Shown here one piece after another: positions 1 through 9,762 of a DNA stretch of 64,000 nt (positions are counted from its first letter, which is position 1; each line of letters opens with the position of its first letter). The DNA is from DASRDU01 sp035652435 (GTDB lineage: Bacteria > Acidobacteriota > Blastocatellia > RBC074). Made by a program: the position numbers and the translations under genes. Under the pieces are notes generated by a model. It did no database searches. It saw only the letters and a list, made by a program, of their open reading frames with translations, and was not told the origin of the DNA. The stretch spans positions 4,996 through 68,995 of the forward strand of contig DASRDU010000148.1 of assembly GCA_035652435.1 (NCBI GenBank). The letters are read 5' to 3'.

Positions 1-1
1 A

Positions 2-571
2 CAAGGGATCAAACTGCAAAAAGAGAATCGGGCCGAACAGGCGCTGGCCCAGTTCAATCAGGCAATCGAACTTTATCCCGAGTATTTCCAGGCGCTGACC
101 GACCGCGCCAACCTGCTCATGCAACAGAATAAACTGGTCGAGGCCGAAACAGATTTTGAGCGGGCGTTAAGACTCAACAGTAAATATCCCCCGGCCCTGC
201 GCGGTATTGGCTATTGCCAGATTCAGCAGAAGAAGTTTCCGGCGGCCCTCGGCAATCTGGAAAAAGCCTACTCCCTCGAACCGAACGTCCCCCTGACGCT
301 CCTGCTCCTTGGGTATACCAACCTTTCACTCGAACGCTACGAGGAAGCGAAGCAATGCCTGCAACAGGCCCTGAAGCTCGGGCCGGAGAGCGCCGCCCGC
401 GCCCACGTTTACCTGGCTGAAGTCTTCGTCCGCGAACAAAAATTCAAGGAAGCTGCCGATGAGATTCGCCAGTATTTGAAAGTGAAGCCTGACGCGACGG
501 ACGCCCAGCATTTGAAGGAATTGGAATCCCAGTGGCGCGCGCGCGCCAAAACAGATCAGAACAAGCCCTGA
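2..571 (+). CDS. TPR-repeat protein, C-terminal part (5' end outside window)
   Basis: The reading frame is open from base 2, so the gene starts before the window; the first internal ATG at 119 is not a convincing start because TPR sequence continues in frame upstream of it. The visible 189 residues are consecutive tetratricopeptide repeats with the usual A-x-x-x-F/Y-x-x-A-L pattern, such as QALAQFNQAIELYPEY and AALGNLEKAYSLEPN. TPRs are protein-protein interaction scaffolds; the partner cannot be told from sequence. The end is polar (RAKTDQNKP). It is followed 56 bp later by a second TPR gene on the same strand, so the two may be co-transcribed and are probably related by duplication. Confidence 0.85.
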   Translation, partial: QGIKLQKENRAEQALAQFNQAIELYPEYFQALTDRANLLMQQNKLVEAETDFERALRLNSKYPPALRGIGYCQIQQKKFPAALGNLEKAYSLEPNVPLTLLLLGYTNLSLERYEEAKQCLQQALKLGPESAARAHVYLAEVFVREQKFKEAADEIRQYLKVKPDATDAQHLKELESQWRARAKTDQNKP

Positions 572-627
572 CGGCCGCCAGCTCCCCTCTTTTTGAACCG
601 CCCTCTTTGCGGTAATGTTTTACCGCC

Positions 628-1743
628 ATGACACATCTCGTCCTGACAATTATCTTCACGCTGTGGTTGATACCCCAGCAGCCGGCTGACGCGTCGGTCC
701 GATTCAATCGCGCCGTCACGCTGCAACAGCAGGGGAAACTGACTGAAGCAGTGGATGAATATCGTGCGCTCCTCAGGATCAGGCCGGATTATGCCGAAGC
801 ACACGCCAACCTCGGCGTCGTGCTGGCGCGGTTGGAAAAGTACGACGAGGCCATTGCCAGTTATGAGTCCGCGCTGCGCCTCAATCCGCAGCTCACGCCG
901 GTTTTACTGAACCTTGGGATCCTTTATTACCGCGCCGGTCAGTTCGAAAGGGCCATAGAAGCGCTGGGAAGGTTTCTGGCGGTCACCCCCGGCAACACAC
1001 AGGCGCGGCAACTGATCGGTCTTTCGCTGGTCGAGCTTGGGAGGGACGAAGAGGCCATCAGGCAGCTTGAGCTGACGCTGACGGCTGCGCCCGATGACGC
1101 GGCAGTGATTTACAGCCTGGGTCTGGCCTGGCTGCGACTGAACCGGCCTGAGCTGCCCTGGGCGATTGACAGGCTCGCCTCACTGCCGGCGGGCGTCGCG
1201 GCCTCTCACCAACTCAAGGGCCTCTTGTTTTTCGCGCGCCTTGAATTTGAGAAAGCCCTCGCGGAACTCGTCGAGGCGCGGAAGCTGAATGCGGAACTGC
1301 CACGCCTCAGCTATTCCTTCGGGCTCTGTTATTCCAAGCTCGGCAGAAATAAGGAAGCCATTGCCGCTTTTGAAGACGAACTGAAACGCAAGCCGCGGGA
1401 CATCACTTCGATGTATTACCTCGCGTCGCTGCATGAGGCCGCAGCAAACCCTGACCTCGCCCGGAAGTACCTCGATGAAGTCCTCAGAGCCGACCCGCAG
1501 CTGCCCGAAGCCAACGCGCTGCTCGGCAAAATTCTGGTCAGGCAGAACAAGCCGGCGGAGGCGCTCAAGCCGCTCGAAATTGCCGTCGCGAAGGACGCGA
1601 CCGACCCTGAGAAGCGTTACCTGCTGGCGCGCGTCTACCAGCAGCTCGGCCGCAGGGAAGACGCGGCGCGCGAGTTTGCCGAGGTGCAGCGGCTGAAGGC
1701 TGAGAAGCTCAGGCAGGATCGCGCCAATACGCCAAAGCCCTGA
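628..1743 (+). CDS. Secreted TPR-repeat protein
   Basis: 371 aa. The N-terminus MTHLVLTIIFTLWLIPQQPADA is a plausible Sec signal peptide with cleavage after ADA, so the protein is likely periplasmic. The rest is a long run of TPR units covering nearly the whole protein (for example AVDEYRALLRIRPDYAEAHAN and AIASYESALRLNPQ). No enzymatic domain is visible. The gene is convergent with the CRTAC1-family gene: its TGA stop (1741-1743) directly abuts the opposite TAG stop (1744-1746). TPR proteins and CRTAC1/ASPIC proteins are often neighbours in acidobacterial genomes, which is the only hint about function. The ATG at 628 is supported by the signal peptide beginning exactly there. Confidence 0.88.
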   Translation: MTHLVLTIIFTLWLIPQQPADASVRFNRAVTLQQQGKLTEAVDEYRALLRIRPDYAEAHANLGVVLARLEKYDEAIASYESALRLNPQLTPVLLNLGILYYRAGQFERAIEALGRFLAVTPGNTQARQLIGLSLVELGRDEEAIRQLELTLTAAPDDAAVIYSLGLAWLRLNRPELPWAIDRLASLPAGVAASHQLKGLLFFARLEFEKALAELVEARKLNAELPRLSYSFGLCYSKLGRNKEAIAAFEDELKRKPRDITSMYYLASLHEAAANPDLARKYLDEVLRADPQLPEANALLGKILVRQNKPAEALKPLEIAVAKDATDPEKRYLLARVYQQLGRREDAAREFAEVQRLKAEKLRQDRANTPKP

Positions 1744-3456
1744 CTATTTTTCCGTGACCTTCACCACCTGATTCGCCTTCACCTTCGCCATCTTTTCCAC
1801 CCTGCCGCTCGGCCATTGGATGGTGATTTCGTCCGCGACAGTCGCTTTGCCGAGCCCGAAATGCAGGCGCCAGTCGGAGTGCGAAAGATAGCTTTCGTTC
1901 CCGTGCAACTCCTCAACCTGAGACAGGCCGCCGGCCTTCACAGTCACGCGCGCACCAATGGCGTTGCGGTTTGATTTTGTGCCCGTCAGCCTGAGCGAAA
2001 TCCAGTTGCCGGCCTTATTGCCGCCGTCGTTGCGCAACAACACAGGCGGGCCGTCGAGGTTGTTGACGATGACGTCAAGATCGCCGTCATCGTCATAATC
2101 GCCGAAAGCCGCGCCGCGTGAAGCGCGCCGTTCCGTCAGTGCGCCGCCCACTTCTGCCGCGACCTCGGCAAACGTGCCGTTCTTCAGATTGCGATAAAAG
2201 AGCATGCGCTGGCGATACATCCCGCCCGGGAAAGCGCCCTCGATCTGCGGGTAGACATGGCCGTTCACGACCAGCAGGTCGAGCCAGCCATCGTTGTCAT
2301 AGTCGAAAAACTTCGTCCCCCAGCCGACGTAAGGCATGCTCACGTCGGCGGTCTTCGTCGCGCGAGAGACGTCGGTGAATGTGCCGTCGGCGTTTTTGTG
2401 ATAGATCGTGTTGTAATCGTCGGCGAAGTTGGTGACGATGATGTCGAGCCTGCCGTCACGGTCATAATCCGCAATCGAAAGCCCCATGCTCCCCTGCTCG
2501 ATGCCGTCTTCATTGACGGCCACGCCGAGCGACAGTCCGGTTTCCGTGAACGTCCCGTCGTGGTTATTGCGGTAGGCGTAATTCGGCGTCGCGTCATTCG
2601 CCACGTAAATGTCCGGCCAGCCGTCGTCATCAAAATCCGTCCACATCACGCCGAGGCCATAATAGCCGTTCGGGTCGTCAACCTTCGCCTTCTTCGACAC
2701 GTCGGTGAATGTGCCGTCGCCGTTGTTGTGATAAAGCGTGTCGCCCGCGCCCGGCAGGCCGCGCGGCCCGCACTGCACGGGGATGCCTCGGTACAGGCAC
2801 AACTGGCCCTTGCCGAATTCGGGCAACTGTTCCAGATTGAAATCAACGTAATTCGTGACGAACAGATCGAGCTTCCCGTCGCGGTCATAATCGCCCCAGG
2901 CGGCCCCGGTCGAGAAGCGCGGATCGCCGACCCCTGCTTTTTTCGTCACGTCCTCGAAAGTCCCGTCGCCGCGATTGTGGTAGAGCCTGTTCGGCCCGAA
3001 GCAGGTCACGTACAGATCATCGAACCCGTCATTGTCGTAATCGGCAATCGCCACGCCCATTGCCCAGCCGGGGTCGGCGACGCCGGCCTTTTCCGCAACC
3101 TCTTCGAACTTCCCGTTGCCGAGATTGCGATACAGTGCGGCTTTCGGCCGCGGCTTCCGATTCAGCGCGCCTTCGACGGTGAAGGAGTTGACGAGGTAAA
3201 TGTCGAGCCTGCCGTCATTGTCGAAATCGAAAAACGCCACGCCGCCGCCCATGCTCTCGACGATGTACTTCTTATCGGGCGACGAGTAGTTGACGAAATT
3301 GATCCCGGCAGCTTTTGTGACGTCAGTGAAGGTGACGGGAGACTGCCCGCCGGCCTGAGTGACGGCGCCTTCAGGCCGGTGCGAAGGGTGAACGGGGAAA
3401 GTCAGCAGCAGGCCACAGATAATTGCGGCAAAGCATTTCGGGGTTGGAAACTTCAT
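1744..3456 (-). CDS. CRTAC1 family protein (FG-GAP/VCBS repeats plus ASPIC/UnbV domain)
   Basis: 570 aa with a signal peptide (hydrophobic stretch about residues 7-20). Residues about 45-480 hold FG-GAP/VCBS-type beta-propeller repeats, each with a calcium-binding-like Asp-rich loop (DFDNDGRLDIYLV, DYDNDGFDDLYVT, DYDRDGKLDLFVT, DFDDDGWPDIYVA). The last 80 residues match the ASPIC/UnbV domain (NAIGARVTVKAGG and IQWPSGRVE). Such proteins are secreted and thought to bind calcium or ligands; no catalytic role is known. The start is separated by one base from the stop of the upstream small gene (3458), in the arrangement TGA-G-ATG, so the two are probably translationally coupled. Full-length antisense ORFs here arise from the Asp-rich repeats and are not genes. 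Confidence 0.93.
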   Translation of the reverse strand: MKFPTPKCFAAIICGLLLTFPVHPSHRPEGAVTQAGGQSPVTFTDVTKAAGINFVNYSSPDKKYIVESMGGGVAFFDFDNDGRLDIYLVNSFTVEGALNRKPRPKAALYRNLGNGKFEEVAEKAGVADPGWAMGVAIADYDNDGFDDLYVTCFGPNRLYHNRGDGTFEDVTKKAGVGDPRFSTGAAWGDYDRDGKLDLFVTNYVDFNLEQLPEFGKGQLCLYRGIPVQCGPRGLPGAGDTLYHNNGDGTFTDVSKKAKVDDPNGYYGLGVMWTDFDDDGWPDIYVANDATPNYAYRNNHDGTFTETGLSLGVAVNEDGIEQGSMGLSIADYDRDGRLDIIVTNFADDYNTIYHKNADGTFTDVSRATKTADVSMPYVGWGTKFFDYDNDGWLDLLVVNGHVYPQIEGAFPGGMYRQRMLFYRNLKNGTFAEVAAEVGGALTERRASRGAAFGDYDDDGDLDVIVNNLDGPPVLLRNDGGNKAGNWISLRLTGTKSNRNAIGARVTVKAGGLSQVEELHGNESYLSHSDWRLHFGLGKATVADEITIQWPSGRVEKMAKVKANQVVKVTEK

Positions 3457-3457
3457 C

Positions 3458-3754
3458 TCACTCCTTCAAATTGCATCTGATTTTAGCCTGATTGAGCGCA
3501 TAGCCGCGCAGGTCAAAATGCGGCGTGCTGGCCTTCGGCGGGCGCTGCAACCAGATCGGCAGCAGGCCGAGTTCGAGCGCGGCGGCAACGAGCGTCTCTT
3601 CGTCGGGCCCGAGCATGTGCGCGGCGTCGTGCCCGTGCCAGCCGAGCCGGTTGTGGTGGATGGCGATGCCGCCCGCCGCCGCGAAGGCTTTCGCCTCGCG
3701 CACCTGCTTCCATTCAAACCAGCGCCATTCGATCCGGATCTGCTCCTCCGCCAT
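3458..3754 (-). CDS. Small conserved protein, possibly DUF4031-like
   Basis: 98 aa starting at MAEEQIRIEWRWFEW; a longer ORF to 3811 exists but its extra 19 residues look non-coding. The sequence has a compact soluble composition with an ordered set of His residues (AIHHNRLGWHGHDAAHML) and a C-terminal stretch GLLPIWLQRPPKASTPHFDL. The spacing W-L-Q followed by H-F-D-L recalls the DUF4031 pattern (W-F-Q then H-Y-D), a family of unknown function; this is recognition by eye and tentative. It lies immediately upstream of the CRTAC1 gene with a 1-bp gap, so they should be one transcript. Base composition and codon use resemble the neighbours. Confidence 0.6.
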   Translation of the reverse strand: MAEEQIRIEWRWFEWKQVREAKAFAAAGGIAIHHNRLGWHGHDAAHMLGPDEETLVAAALELGLLPIWLQRPPKASTPHFDLRGYALNQAKIRCNLKE

Positions 3755-3856
3755 TGCAGCCTGCCCCGGGCACAGGTGCTGCTTTAGCGCGCACCTGTCT
3801 TTTGTTATCATTGCGCGTCACAAATGAAGTCAAAGCCAGATCAAGTGTACCGGCAA

Positions 3857-5226
<1,370 letters not shown>

Positions 5227-5230
<4 letters not shown>

Positions 5231-6315
5231 CACTGATCAGAATATCCCGGCCTCGTCGCGCGATCTCCGTGCTGCTGCTCCTGCTCGCGGGGGCCGGCGC
5301 GAGCCACTTCGTCCTCGGGCAAAGCGGGCGCAATTCGCAATCGGACAAATCAGACAAACGCCCGCCGGCCCGCGTCAAGCCAGTGCCCCCGCCGCCGCTC
5401 CAGGGCGGGGTGCCTGATTCAAAGCAGAAGCCGGATCCGGATTCAGGTCAGGAGACACTACGCATCCACAGCGATCTGGTCACAGTCGTGGCGGCCGTGG
5501 CTCCGCCGAAAGGGGTGACGGGCAGGCTCGGGCGTGATGATTTTGAAATCTTCGAGGACGGCGTGAAGCAGGAGGTTTCCGATTTCGCGCGCGACGCGGA
5601 CGTCGAGCTGCGCATGGTCATGTTGTATGACACCAGTTCGAGCGTGGCCACGCGGATCGGCTTCGAGCGGCGGGCGGCGGCCAAATTCTTCGAGCGGGTG
5701 ATGCGCCCGCAGGATCAGGCCGCGCTCTTTTCGGTCGCCACCGACGTGGTGGTGCTGCAGGATTTCACCAGCAGGGTTTCGCTGCTCACCAAAGCCACAA
5801 AGCAGCTCCGCGCCAAGGGCGCGACTTCGCTCTACGACGCAATTTATCTGGCCTCCGATTACCTCAAGCCCAGCAAAGGCCGCCACGTCATCGTCATCGT
5901 TTCTGACGGCGGCGACACCACGAGCGGCAAGGATTTGAAGGAAGCGCTTGCCGCCGCGCAGCAGGCCGATGCGGTGATCTACGCGATCTTCACCGGCAAC
6001 CTTTCGCCCTCGCTGAACGTTCAGGATCTGGCCGCCGAGCGCGCGCTCGCCACGCTGACGACTGAGACGGGCGGCGAAGTTTACCGCCCGAAGCTCAACC
6101 CTGAAGCGTCGGACGAACAGATTGACGACCAGTCAATCAGGGAGCTGGACAGCGTATTCGAGCGGCTGGCCGATCAGTTGCGGACGCAGTACACGCTCGG
6201 GTTTTATTCCTCGAACGAGGCCCGCGACGGGAAATTCAGGAAGCTGACGGTGAAGGTGAAGAAGCCGGGTTACGCGGTGAGAGCGCGGTCGGGGTATTAC
6301 GCGCCGAAGGGGTAA
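5227..6315 (+). CDS. VWFA-related acidobacterial-type secreted protein
   Basis: 362 aa. A signal peptide (RAISVLLLLLAGAGASHFVLG) is followed by a Pro/Lys/Gln-rich linker to about residue 75. Then comes an N-terminal beta-sandwich-like part (LVTVVAAVAPPKGVTGRLGRDDFEIFEDG) and a von Willebrand A domain with the MIDAS start as DTSSS (a D-x-S-x-S site) and SDGGDTTSG further on. The C-terminus RARSGYYAPKG is the usual end of this family. VWA domains bind metal-dependently to proteins; the role of this lineage-expanded family is unknown. The ATG overlaps the trmFO stop by 4 bp. Two relatives sit at 52816 and 54001. Its last ~30 bases are repeated at 7360. Confidence 0.92.
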
Positions 6316-6317
6316 CA
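6286..6317 (+). repeat. Imperfect direct repeat, copy 1 (VWA gene 3' end)
   Basis: The bases coding for RSGYYAPKG-stop and a few beyond are repeated in the same orientation at 7360-7391 with about five mismatches (most notably GCGCCG versus ACGCCG and GGGGTAA versus GAGTTGA). The pair brackets the PAP2 cassette. Confidence 0.75.
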
Positions 6318-6553
6318 ACAGACACTATTGAATCACTACCTGCATGGCTTTTGATTGACTGCGCTGTTTTCTTTGGGTCAGGTGGCCGTGCCCCGAGCGT
6401 ACCTGAGGACGTCGGAGCGCGCGCATCGCGGAACTGAGCCCGCCACCGCCGGACTTAGAGCGGATTCCTTTTCAGTGTACGGTTTTTCATGCGGCGGAAC
6501 CATTGATTCCATTGGATCGCAACCCGGACACCCAAAGGGAACCCGATATAGGA

Positions 6554-7270
6554 TTAGCCACGGATCTGGTACGCCACCCAGAAGCCGGCGACCATGAGCC
6601 CGAAGATCCCGACGACGCCGAGCGCGAGAACCGGTGCGAGGCGCCGGTCGAACTCGGGGACGGCCTCGCGCGGACAGCTGCGCAGGAACACCACCCAGGC
6701 TACGTACGCCAGTAATGTGCCGGCGATCACGTCCGCGATGTAGTGCTGTTTGGTACACAGCGTCGAGACTCCGATGAGTGAGGCCCAGAGCCCCACGGCG
6801 AATCCCACCCCGCGGTGTACCCGATAGCACGTCAGCGCCGACACGAAAGAGTGCGCGACGTGGAGGGAAGGAAAGCAGTTGTACGGCGGGTCGGCCGAGT
6901 AGATCGCCCGCAGGCCCCAGGCGAAGAAGCCTTCCCCGATCACTATGGCCGGCCGCGGCCCCTTGGTGGGGTACACGAGGAAGCAGACATACGCCAGGGC
7001 CCACACGGTCAGATACGCCAGCACGGTGCGGCGGATCTGCTTTTCCTGGCGGACGACGAGCCACGGCAGTAACATCAACAGTAAGTGCGAGCCATAGATC
7101 AGCGCCCACGCGGGCTGCAGTGGCATTGCCCGGTCCAGAGCCGTCTCGGGCATATAAACTGTCCGGCCAGCGTTCAGCTGGGCGATGACGATGTAGATGG
7201 GGATGAGCGACACGAACACAAGCGAGAGAAAGCCGTGCCGGGCGGGTTGGGTCAGCATCTCCAGGATCAT
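6554..7270 (-). CDS. PAP2 superfamily membrane phosphatase
   Basis: 238 aa from ATG 7270 (MILEMLTQPARHG). The ORF can be extended to a GTG at 7360, but that extension is Arg/Pro-rich and runs into the duplicated VWA tail. Five to six hydrophobic segments are visible. Motifs of the PAP2/acid-phosphatase fold: YPTKGPRP (motif 1, K-x6-RP-like), CFPSLHVAHS (motif 2, PSLH) and TLCTKQHYIADVIAG (motif 3, H-x3-D). It should dephosphorylate a lipid phosphate or exchange lipid head groups at the membrane. It is transcribed against trmFO/VWA and bracketed by direct repeats, so it looks like an inserted piece. The 240 bp downstream (6316-6553) hold no gene I can support. Confidence 0.85.
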   Translation of the reverse strand: MILEMLTQPARHGFLSLVFVSLIPIYIVIAQLNAGRTVYMPETALDRAMPLQPAWALIYGSHLLLMLLPWLVVRQEKQIRRTVLAYLTVWALAYVCFLVYPTKGPRPAIVIGEGFFAWGLRAIYSADPPYNCFPSLHVAHSFVSALTCYRVHRGVGFAVGLWASLIGVSTLCTKQHYIADVIAGTLLAYVAWVVFLRSCPREAVPEFDRRLAPVLALGVVGIFGLMVAGFWVAYQIRG

Positions 7271-7359
7271 GCCGGAACTGAATTGGCTCGTATCGCGGGC
7301 TCTCAAATCAATTCTCCCGGGAGGACGTGCAATTCCCTGGGGCCTGTGCTGCCGGGGCA

Positions 7360-7389
7360 CGGTCGGGGTATTACACGCCGAAGAGTTGA
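7360..7389 (+). pseudogene. Remnant of a VWA gene 3' end (RSGYYTPKS-stop)
   Basis: In the plus frame the bases read RSGYYTPKS then TGA, nearly identical to the end of the complete VWA protein (RSGYYAPKG). Going upstream the same frame stays open for only about 27 codons without recognisable VWA sequence and meets a stop, so no working gene is present. A hairpin that could be the old terminator follows at 7406. This is best read as the severed end of a VWA gene or a duplicated insertion target. Confidence 0.6.
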
Positions 7390-7391
7390 CA
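7360..7391 (+). repeat. Imperfect direct repeat, copy 2
   Basis: Second copy of the 32-base segment at 6286-6317, about 1.07 kb downstream in the same orientation. Between the two lies only the PAP2 gene on the opposite strand. Confidence 0.75.
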
Positions 7392-7405
7392 GGTGAAAGA
7401 CTGTT

Positions 7406-7428
7406 CGGCCTGATTCTGAATCAGGCCG
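7406..7428. terminator. Hairpin between convergent genes
   Basis: Perfect 10-bp stem CGGCCTGATT / AATCAGGCCG with a 3-base loop, placed 17 bp after the VWA remnant stop and 20 bp from the stop of the convergent zinc-ribbon gene. It has no strong T-run (ATATCTTT follows on the plus strand), so it is only a probable, possibly bidirectional, terminator. Confidence 0.5.
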
Positions 7429-7448
7429 ATATCTTTCCAGTGAATCAA

Positions 7449-8057
7449 TCACCCGCGCCACTCAGGCAATGCTGCCAGGTAATCTTTATTCAGCCCCTTC
7501 AGCTGAACGAACTCCTTATCAATTTTCACTACAGACACCGTTTGCGCGATGGTGAGTCCGTAGGCCAGTGCGGCCAGAGCCAGAAATGCCCCGATAACAA
7601 TGATGCTTCCTGCATCATTCCGGATTCCGGACACCGCTCCCATGATTCCAGCCAGACCGATCAACGAGCTGACAATGATCTTATTTCGTCTCAGGGAAAA
7701 GTGCCGTTCACACAGCCCGATTTCCATTCTGGCCGCCTTCCTGACACAGACGGCGACGATGCAATAAATTATGGCGTTGAAAAACAGCAGGAGATACAAG
7801 GCCGGATGATGCCAGGTGAAATTCCGACTGAGTTTCAGGCCCTTCGCCGGGCCGTTGCATTTCACGCACCTGTCCGGCAATGAAGTCCCTCTGCGAGCGA
7901 TAAATTCGGCCCCGTTCCGCCAGAGCCCTTCATTTATTGACTCTGGCAAGGGCCGGGGTGAGCTGTCAGTCAGCCGATTTCCACACCTCCGACACATCGT
8001 CTCGGTTCCGAGAACAATCAACCCACAACCCTGACACCTGACCGAATTCATTCTCAC
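7449..8057 (-). CDS. Zinc-ribbon membrane protein of unknown function
   Basis: 202 aa (MRMNSVRCQGCG; the ATG two codons later is equally possible). Residues 8-26 form a zinc ribbon, C-x2-C then C-x2-C (CQGCG and CRRCG). A second C-x2-C (DRCVKCNG) lies at about residue 62. Then come hydrophobic segments: a pair around residues 85-105 (LYLLLFFNAIIYCIVAVCV) and two around 128-170. It is probably an inner-membrane protein with a cytosolic zinc-binding N-terminus. I do not recognise a family with a known role. It is monocistronic on the minus strand, separated from the sigma-54 regulator by a strong terminator. Confidence 0.8.
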   Translation of the reverse strand: MRMNSVRCQGCGLIVLGTETMCRRCGNRLTDSSPRPLPESINEGLWRNGAEFIARRGTSLPDRCVKCNGPAKGLKLSRNFTWHHPALYLLLFFNAIIYCIVAVCVRKAARMEIGLCERHFSLRRNKIIVSSLIGLAGIMGAVSGIRNDAGSIIVIGAFLALAALAYGLTIAQTVSVVKIDKEFVQLKGLNKDYLAALPEWRG

Positions 8058-8084
8058 TTCCGTGTTTCGCCTTTGATGTGCCTC

Positions 8085-8139
8085 AAAAAAAGAGGCTGGT
8101 ATTCAGGCTCGCCTTCCTGATCAGGCCTGAATACCAGCC
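8085..8139 (-). terminator. Intrinsic terminator of the sigma-54 response regulator gene
   Basis: Perfect 15-bp inverted repeat GGCTGGTATTCAGGC / GCCTGAATACCAGCC (8094-8108 and 8125-8139). It is followed on the minus strand by CTCTTTTTTTG, a classic T-run. It lies 12 bp past the stop of the regulator at 8152. Confidence 0.88.
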
Positions 8140-8151
8140 GGCTGTGTTTAT

Positions 8152-9750
8152 TTACCGTCCGGCCCGCTGCTGCGAGACGACCTGCCGCTTCGAGAGGTTG
8201 TAAGCGCGCAGCCGGCGGTAGAGCGTCGAAGGTGAGATGCCGAGCAGTTCCGCCGTCCGGCCCTGATGCCAGTTGGTGCGTTCGAGCGCGGCGAGTATTT
8301 CACGCTTCTCGATCTCTTCAAGGCGCGCCGCGCCCGCCCCGAGACCGTTCATCTTCGACATCACGGCGCCGACACCGTGATCAACGGTCGGCGGATTCAT
8401 CACGGCCATGTCCAACCCGTTGCCCGCCTGATTGCCATTCATATAACTCTGCATCGGCATCGCCGGCATCCCGGAACCCGCCCCGGCAGGCATTCCGGCG
8501 AACGGGCCGACGACCTGGCCGGTCTGCTGTGCGATGAGCCATGCGGCGGCCTCCTTGTAGCTCGTCTCGATCGGCAGGTCCTGAGGCTTGATCGCGTCGC
8601 TGGTCGCGAGCAGCACGGCGCGCTCCATCATATTGCGCAACTCGCGCACGTTGCCGGGCCAGTTGTAGCCGAGCAGGATCTGCTGCGCCTCGGGTGAGAT
8701 CGCGAGCTTGCGCTGGGGCGCAAATACGTTGAGGAAATGCTGCGCGATCAGCAGCACGTCTTCGGGGCGCTCGCGCAGCGGCGGCAGCATCAGGCGGATG
8801 CTGTTGATGCGGTAGAAGAGGTCGTTGCGGAACCGGCCCTGCCTGACCGCCATCGACAAGTCCACGTTGGTGGCCGCGATGATGCGGACATCAACCTCGA
8901 CTTTGCGCGTGCCGCCGACGCGGAAGAAGTTCATGGTCTCCAGTACGCGCAGCAGTTTCGATTGCAGCTGCGGCGACAGCTCGCTGATTTCGTCCAGAAA
9001 CAGCGTGCCATGATTGGCCAGCTCGAAAAGCCCCAGCTTGCGGGCGCGGGCGCTGGTGAAGGCCCCGGCCTCGTGGCCGAAGAGTTCGGATTCGACCAGC
9101 GTTTCGGCCACGGCGGCGCAGTTGAGGTCAACGAACGGCTTGCCGCTGCGCTGGCTGGCGCGGTGGATGGCGCGCGCGACCAGTTCCTTGCCCGAACCCG
9201 ACTCGCCGTTGATCAGCACGGGCGCGTTGCTCGGCGCGACGCGATCAATTTCGGTCAGTACGTCGCGCATCTTCACGCTGCGCGTCACGATCCCTTCCTG
9301 ATAGCCAAGGCGCGTGGCCGGCGCCTCGAGCCGCTGGCTGACCAGGCTCTGAAGCACCATGTTCTCGCGCTTCAGCCGGTGCTTCTCGTAGGCCCGGTCG
9401 AGCAGTTCCGTCACCTCAGTCAGGTTGCATGGCTTGGTCAGGTAATCGTAAGCGCCGAGTTTCATCGCCTGGAGCGCGGTCTCAACCGTCGCGTGGCCGG
9501 TCATCATGACGGCCTCCGGCGCGGGCTCCTGCTCGCGCAGCACGCGCAGGATGCTCAGGCCGTCGGCGCCCGGCATCATCAGGTCCAGCAGCGCCACATG
9601 GAATTCCTGCGTCCGCGCCAGGTTGATGGCGGTCTCGCCGTCGTTGGCGACCATCACGTCGTAGCCGTGGCGGCTGAGTTCTTTCTGGAAAACGAATGAG
9701 AGATTACGTTCGTCCTCGGCAATAAGCAGCTTGATCGGTTCTGATGTCAT
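8152..9750 (-). CDS. Sigma-54-dependent response regulator (NtrC/AtoC type)
   Basis: 532 aa. Start at MTSEPIKLLIAEDE (9750); the longer ORF to 9813 begins inside a heptamer repeat and adds an artefactual HPSSLI peptide. Domains: receiver, about 6-118, with the phosphorylatable Asp56 in LLDLMMPG; AAA+ sigma-54 activation domain, about 145-375, with Walker A GESGSGKE, a GAFTSA loop in place of the usual GAFTGA, and Walker B GTLFLDE; then a Gly/Met-rich linker and a Fis-type helix-turn-helix (RTAELLGISPSTLYRRLRAY). It activates sigma-54 promoters when phosphorylated, presumably by the kinase just upstream. GAFT-loop substitutions can affect contact with sigma-54, so activity is likely but not certain. 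Confidence 0.94.
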   Translation of the reverse strand: MTSEPIKLLIAEDERNLSFVFQKELSRHGYDVMVANDGETAINLARTQEFHVALLDLMMPGADGLSILRVLREQEPAPEAVMMTGHATVETALQAMKLGAYDYLTKPCNLTEVTELLDRAYEKHRLKRENMVLQSLVSQRLEAPATRLGYQEGIVTRSVKMRDVLTEIDRVAPSNAPVLINGESGSGKELVARAIHRASQRSGKPFVDLNCAAVAETLVESELFGHEAGAFTSARARKLGLFELANHGTLFLDEISELSPQLQSKLLRVLETMNFFRVGGTRKVEVDVRIIAATNVDLSMAVRQGRFRNDLFYRINSIRLMLPPLRERPEDVLLIAQHFLNVFAPQRKLAISPEAQQILLGYNWPGNVRELRNMMERAVLLATSDAIKPQDLPIETSYKEAAAWLIAQQTGQVVGPFAGMPAGAGSGMPAMPMQSYMNGNQAGNGLDMAVMNPPTVDHGVGAVMSKMNGLGAGAARLEEIEKREILAALERTNWHQGRTAELLGISPSTLYRRLRAYNLSKRQVVSQQRAGR

Positions 9751-9762
9751 CGGCGACTTCCG

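Noticed and set aside
2257..3480. 407-codon plus-strand ORF across the CRTAC1 gene
   Set aside because: It is the antisense of Asp/Gly-rich repeats, gives a Val/Arg/His-rich low-complexity product, and the minus-strand protein is clearly the real one.
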